This document shows, piece after piece, positions 56,961 through 64,000 of a stretch of 64,000 bases of DNA; positions within the stretch are counted from its first letter, which is position 1; each line of letters begins with the position of its first letter. The notes beneath the pieces are model-generated. The model saw nothing but the letters and a program-made list of their open reading frames with translations, was not told the origin of the DNA and did no database searches. Location of the stretch: contig NZ_CP045994.1 of the NCBI RefSeq assembly GCF_016899425.1, forward strand, positions 3,286,001-3,350,000, given 5' to 3'. Origin of the DNA: Burkholderia sp. MS389. Lineage in GTDB: Bacteria; Pseudomonadota; Gammaproteobacteria; Burkholderiales; Burkholderiaceae. A program made the translations under genes and the position numbers.

Positions 56961-58628
56961 ATGGAAATCGTTTTCACAGTCCTCATCCTGCTGCTGACCG
57001 TCGCGCTGTCCGGCGCCGTCACGCGTCTCCTGCCGTTGCAACTGCCGCTGCCGCTGATGCAGATCGCGTTCGGCGCGATGCTCGCGTGGCCGAAGCTGAA
57101 CCTGCACGTCACGTTCGACCCCGAGATCTTCATGCTGCTGTTCATTCCGCCGCTGCTGTTCGCGGACGGCTGGCGGATTCCGAAACGCGAGCTTTACCTG
57201 CAGCGCCGCGCGATCCTGATGCTCGCGTTCGGGCTCGTGTTCATGACGGTACTCGCAGTCGGCTACTTCGCGCATTGGCTGATTCCCGAGTTGCCGCTGC
57301 CGATCGCGTTCGCGCTCGCGGCGGTGCTGTCGCCGACCGACGCGGTCGCGCTGTCCGGGATCGCCGGCAAGGGTCGCATTCCGCCGCAACTGATGCACAT
57401 CCTCGAAGGCGAGGCGCTGATGAACGACGCGTCGGGCCTCGTCGCGCTGAAATTCGCGATCGCGGCCGCGCTGACGGGCGTATTCTCGCTGCGCGCCGCG
57501 TCGGTCACGTTCGTGATCGTCGCGGCCGGCGGGCTCGCGACGGGCGCGATCGTCGCGTGGCTATTCAGCGCGCTGTCGACGCGCTTCCTGAATGCCGAGC
57601 AGGAAGGCGACCCGGCGCCCGGCATCGTGATGACGCTGCTGGTGCCGTTCGCGGCCTACCTGTTCGCCGAGCACCTCGACCTGTCGGGCGTGCTCGCGGC
57701 CGTGTCGGCCGGGATGATGATGAACTACACGAGCTTCTCGCGTAAAAGCACCGTCGCGTCGCGCGTGCGCGCCGAAAGCACGTGGGCGCTGATCGAGTTC
57801 GTGTTCAACGGCATGGTGTTCATCATGCTCGGGCTGCAGCTGCCGCACATCATCGGCCGTGCGCTCGTCGACGCGCACCATACGAGCGACGCGCTGGTCG
57901 GCCGGATGATCTTCAACGTGTGCGCGATGATGCTCGCGCTGTATGCGATCCGCTTCCTGTGGGTGTGGCTGCTGCGCTGGTTCGCGAGCCGCCGCGCCGC
58001 GCGCCATGGCCTCGCCGGCACGATGGCCGGCGTGCGCACGATCGCGGTGATGACGGTCGGCGGCGTGCGCGGCGCGGTCACGCTCGCCGGCGTGCTGTCG
58101 ATCCCGGTCGCGCTGTCCGACGGCGCGCCGCTGCCGGGCCGCGACACCGCGGTCTTCATCGCGTCGGCCGTGATCCTCGGCTCGCTGATCGTCGCGGTGA
58201 TCGGCCTGCCGCTGCTGCTGCGCGGCGTGCGCTCGTCGCGCAACCCGCTCGGCGACGAGGAGCGCATCGCACGCTCGGCCGCCGCGCAGGCCGCGATCCG
58301 CGCGATCGATGCGTCGCACGACGCGATCTCGACCGATCTCGACGAATCGGGCGCGGCGCGCTGCGCGGACATCTCCGCACGCGTGATGGATCAATACCGC
58401 CGACGGCTCGCCGCGCTGGCCGACGATGGCCCCACGCCGCGCGCGGAAGCGAAGCAGGCCGAAACGATGGAGCTGCAGATGCGGATCGCGGCCGTGCGCG
58501 CGGAACGCTCGGCGCTGTACCGGCTGCGCGGCGACAGCAAGATTTCCGACGAGACGCTGACGAAGCTGATTCGCGAGATCGACCTGTCGGAAACCGCGCT
58601 GTCGACGCGCAAGAAAGGGATCGTCTGA
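56961..58628 (+). CDS. CPA1-family Na+/H+ antiporter
   Basis: This 555-residue inner-membrane protein has about 12 helices and the CPA1 signatures LLFIPPLLFADGWR, LSPTDAVALSGI (the ion-binding Asp), EGEALMNDASGLVALK and GVRGAVTLAGVLSIPV. A soluble C-terminal tail of about 130 residues is helical and charged. It fits the YjcE/NhaP-like group. The start MEIVFTVLIL at 56961 is the first Met of the membrane domain. Confidence 0.92.
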   Translation: MEIVFTVLILLLTVALSGAVTRLLPLQLPLPLMQIAFGAMLAWPKLNLHVTFDPEIFMLLFIPPLLFADGWRIPKRELYLQRRAILMLAFGLVFMTVLAVGYFAHWLIPELPLPIAFALAAVLSPTDAVALSGIAGKGRIPPQLMHILEGEALMNDASGLVALKFAIAAALTGVFSLRAASVTFVIVAAGGLATGAIVAWLFSALSTRFLNAEQEGDPAPGIVMTLLVPFAAYLFAEHLDLSGVLAAVSAGMMMNYTSFSRKSTVASRVRAESTWALIEFVFNGMVFIMLGLQLPHIIGRALVDAHHTSDALVGRMIFNVCAMMLALYAIRFLWVWLLRWFASRRAARHGLAGTMAGVRTIAVMTVGGVRGAVTLAGVLSIPVALSDGAPLPGRDTAVFIASAVILGSLIVAVIGLPLLLRGVRSSRNPLGDEERIARSAAAQAAIRAIDASHDAISTDLDESGAARCADISARVMDQYRRRLAALADDGPTPRAEAKQAETMELQMRIAAVRAERSALYRLRGDSKISDETLTKLIREIDLSETALSTRKKGIV

Positions 58629-59006
58629 CAGTAAGGCAGCGCGGTGCGCCGACCGTGCAGCCGCGTGTGAAGCCCCTGCCTGCCGGCAGCCCGAGGCCGA
58701 GCCCCGTGTCATACGGCGCTCGGCCTCGTTGTTTTGGCCGATGCATGCGCGGCGCGGTCTTCAGCAGCTTTCAAAAAAATTAAACAATACATCCTTATTA
58801 TTTTCTGCACGCCGACGCGATACCGATTCCCGCTCGTGCGTCGAGACGATCGACGCCATGCAAATCGGTCTCGTCACGCGTCATCGCTAACCGGGGCCGC
58901 GCGGAATCGTTGATGCGATGCATGCGAAGTGTCCCCGGCTCCATGCCCATTTAATTGCTCTCCTAATCAAAATGCGCACGTCATTCCGCGCGAAACGACC
59001 GAACCC
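58629..59006. other. Gap with terminator and AT-rich promoter region of the GH1 gene
   Basis: 378 bp with no gene. After the antiporter terminator, 58772-58812 is strongly AT-rich (TTTCAAAAAAATTAAACAAT, then CTTATTATTTTC), unlike its surroundings. It probably holds the GH1 promoter or a binding site for a nucleoid protein. Confidence 0.45.
58692..58735 (+). terminator. Rho-independent terminator of the antiporter gene
   Basis: CGAGGCCGAGC (58692-58702) pairs exactly with GCTCGGCCTCG (58718-58728), followed by TTGTTTT. Confidence 0.85.
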
Positions 59007-60428
59007 ATGATCAAACCCCTCTCGCTCCAGAGCCGGCGACGCTTTCTCGCACAAGGCGCCGCCGCCCTCGGCAGCGGCATGCTGTCCGCCTGCGGCGGCG
59101 ATTCGATCGACTCCGCGGACGCATCGGCCCGCTTCGCCAACGATTTCGTGTGGGGCGTCGCCACCGCCGCGCCGCAAATCGAAAGCCGCGACGGCCGAGG
59201 CCGAAGCAACTGGGATGTGTTCGCCGACCAGCCCGGCACGATCGCCGACGGCTCGACGAACGCACGCTGCATCGAATTCGAGCAACGCTACCCGGGCGAC
59301 TTGTCGCTGCTCGCGAACGCGGGCGTCCGGGCGTTCCGTTTCTCGACCGCATGGCCGCGCGTGCAGCCGGACGGCGCCGGCACGCCGAGCGAAGCGGGGC
59401 TTGCCACCTATGACCGCATGGTCGATGCGATGCTGGCGCGCAACCTCACGCCGTACCTGACGTTGTTTCACTGGGACATCCCCGTATGGGCCGGCGATTT
59501 CCGCGACCGCGACATCGCGTACCGGCTGGCCGACTACGCGCAGATCGTGGCGCGCCGCGTCGGCGATCGCGTCAAGCACTGGATGATGCTGAACGAACCG
59601 AACGGCGTCGCGCTGTCGGGCTACGCGTACGGCGCATCGCCGCCGCGTGCGCAGTCGATGGGGGCGATGTTCGCCGCGATCCACCATCAGAATCTCGCGC
59701 AGGGATTGATGTTCCAGGCCGTGCGCGCGAACGTGCGGGGCGCCGCGCAGATCGGCATGACGATCAGCGGGCGGCCCGTGCTCGCCGTGACGAATTCGGC
59801 CGCCGACCAGGCCGCCGCCGCGCAGTTCGATGCGATCTGGCATCGCGCGTTTCTCGATCCGCTGTACGGCAAGGGCTATCCGGCCGAGCTGCAGACGGCG
59901 CTGGCGCCGCTCGTCCGGCCGGGCGACATGACGACGATCGCCGCGAACCCGGATTTTCTCGGCGTGCAGTATTACAACTGCTTCTACGTGAAGGCCAACG
60001 CCGGCGGCACGGGTTTCACGCTGGCCGCCAGCCCGGCAAACGAAATCCAGACGATGGGCTACCCGGTCGAGCCGTACGGGATGTCCGAGATGCTGCTGCG
60101 CGTCCACCGCGACTATGGCGCACCGCGCATCCTCGTCACCGAGACCGGGTTCGCGATCGCCGAACCCGCGCCAAGCGGCGGTTTCGTCGACGACGGCCCG
60201 CGCATCGACTATCTCGCGCGCTATCTGAACGCCGCGCACGATGCGTATCGGCAGGGCGTCCGCCTGGGCGGACTGTTCTGCTGGGCCGGCATGGACAGCT
60301 GGGAATGGTCGAGCGGCTTCGCGAAGAAATTCGGGCTGGTCCACGTCGACCCGGCAACGCAGGAACGCCTGCCGAAACGCAGTCTCGCGTACTACTCGCG
60401 CTGCATCGCCGGCAATCGCGTCGCGTAG
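59007..60428 (+). CDS. GH1 family beta-glycosidase, Tat-exported lipoprotein
   Basis: This 473-residue glycoside hydrolase is in an unusual exported form. The N-terminus has a twin-arginine motif SRRRFLAQ (9-16) and a lipobox LSAC (Cys29), so it should fold in the cytoplasm and be anchored in the envelope. The GH1 core starts at FANDFVWGVATAAPQIES (43-60). The acid/base is Glu197 in LNEPNG and the nucleophile Glu379 in VTETGFA, where most GH1 enzymes have TENG. The start at 59007 gives the Tat signal; an upstream in-frame GTG/ATG adds nothing meaningful. Substrate specificity is not evident. Confidence 0.88.
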   Translation: MIKPLSLQSRRRFLAQGAAALGSGMLSACGGDSIDSADASARFANDFVWGVATAAPQIESRDGRGRSNWDVFADQPGTIADGSTNARCIEFEQRYPGDLSLLANAGVRAFRFSTAWPRVQPDGAGTPSEAGLATYDRMVDAMLARNLTPYLTLFHWDIPVWAGDFRDRDIAYRLADYAQIVARRVGDRVKHWMMLNEPNGVALSGYAYGASPPRAQSMGAMFAAIHHQNLAQGLMFQAVRANVRGAAQIGMTISGRPVLAVTNSAADQAAAAQFDAIWHRAFLDPLYGKGYPAELQTALAPLVRPGDMTTIAANPDFLGVQYYNCFYVKANAGGTGFTLAASPANEIQTMGYPVEPYGMSEMLLRVHRDYGAPRILVTETGFAIAEPAPSGGFVDDGPRIDYLARYLNAAHDAYRQGVRLGGLFCWAGMDSWEWSSGFAKKFGLVHVDPATQERLPKRSLAYYSRCIAGNRVA

Positions 60429-60522
60429 GCGGCAAGAGCGACGCGGGCGAGGATGCCGCGAGCCGACGCGCCCGCCAGCCGTCGCGTGGCGCGGCACCCG
60501 ATTGCCGCGCCGCGCGTTCGCG

Positions 60523-63500
60523 TTACTTCGCGACGACGACCGGAATCCCCTTCAGCATCCCCGCGCCCTTCATCTCGTCGAGCGCGTGCTGAACGGCCGC
60601 GCTCGTCGCCGCGTCGATGCCGAGCTGCAGCGCGAGCTCGCGTTCCGTGCGCTTCACGCCGGCCAGGTTGCGCACCTTCACGTGGCCGAAGCCGCGTACG
60701 CGCGCGTGCAGGTCGGCCAGTTGCACGACCTGCGCCGCATTGCCGGCGGTCAGCACGGCGAGCGCACGCGTGAGCGTGGTCTCGTAGTCGTCGGCCAGCG
60801 CGCGCTCCATCTTCCGCTCGACCGTGCGGCCGAACGGATCGAGCCACGTGCCGCGCAGGCTGCGCACGCGCGCGAGCATGCCGAGCACCGGCCACATCCA
60901 CTGGCCGAACACGCGCTTCTTCGGCGTGCTGCCGTCGCTGCCGGCCTTCGCGACCGTCGGCGGCGCCAGGTTGAACTTCACGCGGTACGTCTGCCCCGGC
61001 ACGCCTTCGAACTGCGCTTCGAGCGCGGTGCGGAACGCGTCGTCCGTGTACAGCCGCGCGACTTCGTATTCGTCCTTCACCGCGAGCAGCCGGTAGAACG
61101 TCGTCGCAACCGCGCGCGTCAGCGCGTCGTCGCCCTTCGCGCGCGCCACGTTCACCAGTGCCCGATAGCGCTCGACGTAGCGCGCACCGCCGTACGCGTC
61201 GAGACGCGCCTCGCGATCGGCGATCAGCTCGGCGAGCGTCTCCGGCGCCACGTGGGCGGCCACCGCGTGACGTGCGTTCCACAACGCATCGAGGCTCGCC
61301 GCGTCGCCGGCCGCCATCCGGCCGATCGAGAACGCGAGCTTGTTCATCGGCACCGCGACGTTGTTCAGCTCGATCGCGCGCATCATCGCGGCGAGCGACA
61401 CCGGCACGAGGCCGAGCTGCCACGCGTAGCCGAGCATCAGGATGTTCGCGCCGATCGAATCGCCGAGGAACTTCGCGGCGAGCGCCTGCGCGTCGCAGCT
61501 CGACAGGTAGCCGTCGCCGGCCGCGTGGCGCATCTTCTCGAGCAGCGCATCCGCATGCAGGTTCGCGTCGGGGTTCTGCACGAATGACGCGTTCGGGATC
61601 CGGTGCGTGTTGACGACGATCCGCGTGCGCGCGTGACGCACCGTCTGCAGCGCCTCGGCGCTCGCACCGACGACCATGTCGCACGCGAGCAGCACGTCGG
61701 CCTGCTGCGTATCGATGCGCACCTGGTTCAGCCAGCGGTCGCTCGACGCGATCCGCACGAACGACAGCACCGAGCCGCCCTTCTGCGCGAAGCCCATGAA
61801 GTCGAGCACCGACGCGCTCTTGCCTTCGAGGTGCGCGGCCATGCTGATCAGCGCGCCGACCGTCACGACGCCCGTGCCGCCGACGCCCGTCACGAGCATG
61901 TCGAACGGCGCCGCGTCGAGGTGCGTGGCCGGCACCGGCAGCGCGTCGACGCGCGCGGCGAGCGCCGCTTCGTCGAACGCCGCGCCAGCGGCCTTCTTCA
62001 GCGCCGCGCCTTCGACCGTCACGAAGCTCGGGCAGAAGCCGTTCACGCACGAATAGTCCTTGTTGCACGACGACTGGTCGATGCGGCGCTTGCGGCCGAG
62101 CGGCGTCTCGAGCGGCTCGACCGACAGGCAGTTCGACTGCACGCCGCAGTCGCCGCAGCCTTCGCACACCGCGTCGTTGATGAACAGACGCTTGTCCGGG
62201 TCGGGGAATTCGCCCTTCTTGCGGCGGCGGCGCTTCTCGGCCGCGCAGGTCTGGTCGTAGATCAGCACGGTGACGCCCGGCGTCTCGCGCAATTCGCGCT
62301 GCACCGCATCGAGTTCGCTGCGGTGATGGAACGTCGTGCCGGTCGGGAACTGCCCGTGATGGCCGTCGTACTTCTCCGGTTCGTCGGACACGACGACGAA
62401 GCGCGACACGCCTTCCGCCTCGACCTGCCGCGCGATCTGCGGCACCGAGATGCTGCCGTCGACCGGCTGGCCGCCCGTCATCGCGACCGCGTCGTTGTAG
62501 AGGATCTTGTACGTGATGTTCGCTTTCGCGGCGACCGCCTGGCGGATCGCGAGGATGCCCGAGTGGAAGTAGGTGCCATCGCCGAGGTTCTGGAACACGT
62601 GCTTCGTGTTCGTGAACATCGCGTGCGCGGCCCAGTCGACGCCTTCGCCGCCCATCTGGATCAGGCCGGTGGTGTCGCGCTCCATCCACGACGCCATGAA
62701 GTGGCAGCCGATGCCGGCCTGCGCGATCGAGCCTTCGGGCACCTTCGTCGACGTGTTGTGCGGGCAGCCCGAGCAGAAGTACGGCGTGCGCTTCACCGCA
62801 TCGGCCTCGTTCGACAGGATCTGCGGCGCGACGAGATCGACGACGCGCTCGCGGCGGTCGAGCGCCGGCTTGTGCCGCGCGAGCCAGTCGGCGAACACCG
62901 GCAGGATGCGCGACGGACGCAGTTCGCCGAGTTCGGACAGCAGGCACGCGCCCGCCGCATCGTGCTTGCCGAGCACGCGCGGGCGCGCGCCTTCGGTGCG
63001 GTTGTACAGGTAATCCTTGATCTGCTGCTCGATCACCGGCCCCTTTTCCTCGATGACGAGCACTTCCGACAGACCGTCGACGAAGGTTTCGATCCGTGTC
63101 ATTTCGAGCGGATACGACAGGCCAACCTTGTAGATTCGCACGCCGGCCGCGTCGAGATCGGCGACCGTCAGGTCGAGGCGGCGCAGCGCTTCCATCAGGT
63201 CGAGGTGCGCCTTGCCGCAGGTGACGATGCCGACGTTCGCGTGCGTGCTCGGCGCGATCCACTTGTCGATGCTGTTGGCACGCGCGAAATGGCGGACCGC
63301 GTCGAGCTTCGCCGCGAGGCGCGCCTCGATCGTGAGGCTCGGCAGGTCGGGCCAGCGGTTGTGCAGGCCGCCCGCCGGCGGCGTGAAGCCTGCCGGCGCC
63401 GGCCAGCGCGTCTGCAACGCATCGAGGTCGACGGTGGAGCCGGACTCGACCGTTTCCGAGATCGCCTTGAAGCCGACCCATGCGCCCGAGTAGCGCGACA

Positions 63501-64000
63501 GTGCCCAGCCGTACAGGCCGAATTCGAGCATGTCGGCGATGTTCGACGGGTTCACGACCGGCATGTGCCACGCCATCATCGCGAAGTCGCTCTGGTGCGG
63601 CATCGACGACGACACGCAGCCGTGATCGTCGCCGGCGACGACCAGCACGCCGCCATGCGGCGACGAGCCGTACGCGTTGCCGTGCTTCAGCGCGTCGCCC
63701 GCGCGATCGACGCCCGGGCCCTTGCCGTACCACATCGCATACACGCCCTCGACCGTGCGTTCGGGGTCGGCCTCGACCCGCTGCGTGCCGAGCACGGCCG
63801 TGCCGCCGAGTTCCTCGTTGATCGCGGGCAGGAAGTGCACGCCGCTCGTGTCGAGGAGTTTCTTCGCCTTCCACAGCTGCTGGTCGACCATCCCGAGCGG
63901 CGAGCCGCGGTAGCCGCTGACGAAGCCGGCCGTGTTGAGACCTTGCTCGGTATCGACCGTGCGCTGCATCAGCAGCAGGCGGATCAACGCCTGCGTGCCG
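60523..64000 (-). CDS. Indolepyruvate ferredoxin oxidoreductase, fused form (5' end beyond window)
   Basis: At least 1159 residues are in the window; the start is cut off, probably by about 35-40 codons. The order is: TPP/pyrimidine-type domain (GFVSGYRGSPLGMVDQQL), thiamine-binding half with CSGCPHNTSTKVPEGS and GDGTYFHSG, a ferredoxin-like insert (CEGCGDCGVQSNC, CNKDYSCVNGFCPSF), and the gamma domain (VTGVGGTGVVTVGALISMAA). It oxidatively decarboxylates aryl pyruvates from aromatic amino acids to acyl-CoAs, with ferredoxin as acceptor. In Archaea IorA and IorB are separate; the fused form is usual in Proteobacteria and works in aerobes. Confidence 0.93.
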   Translation of the reverse strand, partial: GTQALIRLLLMQRTVDTEQGLNTAGFVSGYRGSPLGMVDQQLWKAKKLLDTSGVHFLPAINEELGGTAVLGTQRVEADPERTVEGVYAMWYGKGPGVDRAGDALKHGNAYGSSPHGGVLVVAGDDHGCVSSSMPHQSDFAMMAWHMPVVNPSNIADMLEFGLYGWALSRYSGAWVGFKAISETVESGSTVDLDALQTRWPAPAGFTPPAGGLHNRWPDLPSLTIEARLAAKLDAVRHFARANSIDKWIAPSTHANVGIVTCGKAHLDLMEALRRLDLTVADLDAAGVRIYKVGLSYPLEMTRIETFVDGLSEVLVIEEKGPVIEQQIKDYLYNRTEGARPRVLGKHDAAGACLLSELGELRPSRILPVFADWLARHKPALDRRERVVDLVAPQILSNEADAVKRTPYFCSGCPHNTSTKVPEGSIAQAGIGCHFMASWMERDTTGLIQMGGEGVDWAAHAMFTNTKHVFQNLGDGTYFHSGILAIRQAVAAKANITYKILYNDAVAMTGGQPVDGSISVPQIARQVEAEGVSRFVVVSDEPEKYDGHHGQFPTGTTFHHRSELDAVQRELRETPGVTVLIYDQTCAAEKRRRRKKGEFPDPDKRLFINDAVCEGCGDCGVQSNCLSVEPLETPLGRKRRIDQSSCNKDYSCVNGFCPSFVTVEGAALKKAAGAAFDEAALAARVDALPVPATHLDAAPFDMLVTGVGGTGVVTVGALISMAAHLEGKSASVLDFMGFAQKGGSVLSFVRIASSDRWLNQVRIDTQQADVLLACDMVVGASAEALQTVRHARTRIVVNTHRIPNASFVQNPDANLHADALLEKMRHAAGDGYLSSCDAQALAAKFLGDSIGANILMLGYAWQLGLVPVSLAAMMRAIELNNVAVPMNKLAFSIGRMAAGDAASLDALWNARHAVAAHVAPETLAELIADREARLDAYGGARYVERYRALVNVARAKGDDALTRAVATTFYRLLAVKDEYEVARLYTDDAFRTALEAQFEGVPGQTYRVKFNLAPPTVAKAGSDGSTPKKRVFGQWMWPVLGMLARVRSLRGTWLDPFGRTVERKMERALADDYETTLTRALAVLTAGNAAQVVQLADLHARVRGFGHVKVRNLAGVKRTERELALQLGIDAATSAAVQHALDEMKGAGMLKGIPVVVAK

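Noticed and set aside
60392..63874. An 1160-codon minus-strand frame overlapping the ferredoxin oxidoreductase
   Set aside because: It is the same strand shifted by one base; the real frame carries all cofactor motifs.

Overview
The window is high-GC chromosomal DNA of a Betaproteobacterium, most likely a Burkholderia (Burkholderia cepacia complex-like). Gene content and order point there: birA-coaX-rfaE2, phaM next to a patatin gene, a two-gene metH, DUF3567 and DUF1840 proteins, aceK, bioAFDB, and a pxpABC cluster with its own biotin carboxylase. Most of it is core chromosome with very high third-position GC. I identify 56 protein genes, two cut by the window edges. I see no tRNA, rRNA, IS element, prophage or CRISPR array.

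Layout. 1-2257 (minus): an Mla/MCE lipid transport operon (STAS-MlaE permease, MlaF ATPase, truncated MlaD). 2550-5479 (plus): a surface 2',3'-cyclic phosphodiesterase/3'-nucleotidase lipoprotein coupled to a Sel1-repeat protein. 5642-7196 (minus): an AT-richer accessory insert coding for a PAAR protein, a Tae4-type T6SS peptidoglycan amidase and a small three-helix membrane protein, with overlapping genes. 7687-11396: birA, coaX, a small membrane protein, rfaE2 and a ferritin-like diiron protein. 11863-15896 (minus): patatin, phaM, enoyl-CoA hydratase and FAH hydrolase, with an IclR regulator divergent. 17006-27713: DUF3108 and DUF3567 proteins, two-part metH, DUF1840, argS, SPOR protein, dsbA, SDR. 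28135-34808: orphan peptide-binding protein, ABC-F ATPase, DUF6429, SWIM zinc-finger protein, MBL hydrolase. 35112-40397: aceK, carbonic anhydrase, SDR, YchJ, secreted hydrolase. 40910-45218: biotin operon bioA-F-D-B. 45297-52417: LysR regulator divergent from pxpA-BCCP-biotin carboxylase-pxpB-pxpC-NCS1 permease. 52441-56648 (minus): SUFU-domain protein, cutC, two small membrane proteins, EAL phosphodiesterase. 56961 to the end: CPA1 antiporter, Tat-exported GH1 glycosidase, and a minus-strand indolepyruvate ferredoxin oxidoreductase that runs off the right edge.

How the genes work together. Biotin is a recurring theme. bioAFDB makes it, a BirA without a DNA-binding domain attaches it, and 1.3 kb beyond bioB an operon codes for a dedicated biotin carrier and biotin carboxylase flanked by the 5-oxoprolinase subunits. 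Together these contain every module of a urea-carboxylase-like enzyme, split over separate genes. The most accessory-like item is the orphan T6SS cassette at 5.6-7.2 kb: the effector is recognisable, but the protein in the immunity position does not look like the known Tai4 family. Other points of note are a structured leader before the DUF3567 gene, a 17-bp perfect inverted repeat between the Mla operon and the nucleotidase gene, and an AT-rich palindrome between the LysR gene and the pxp operon.
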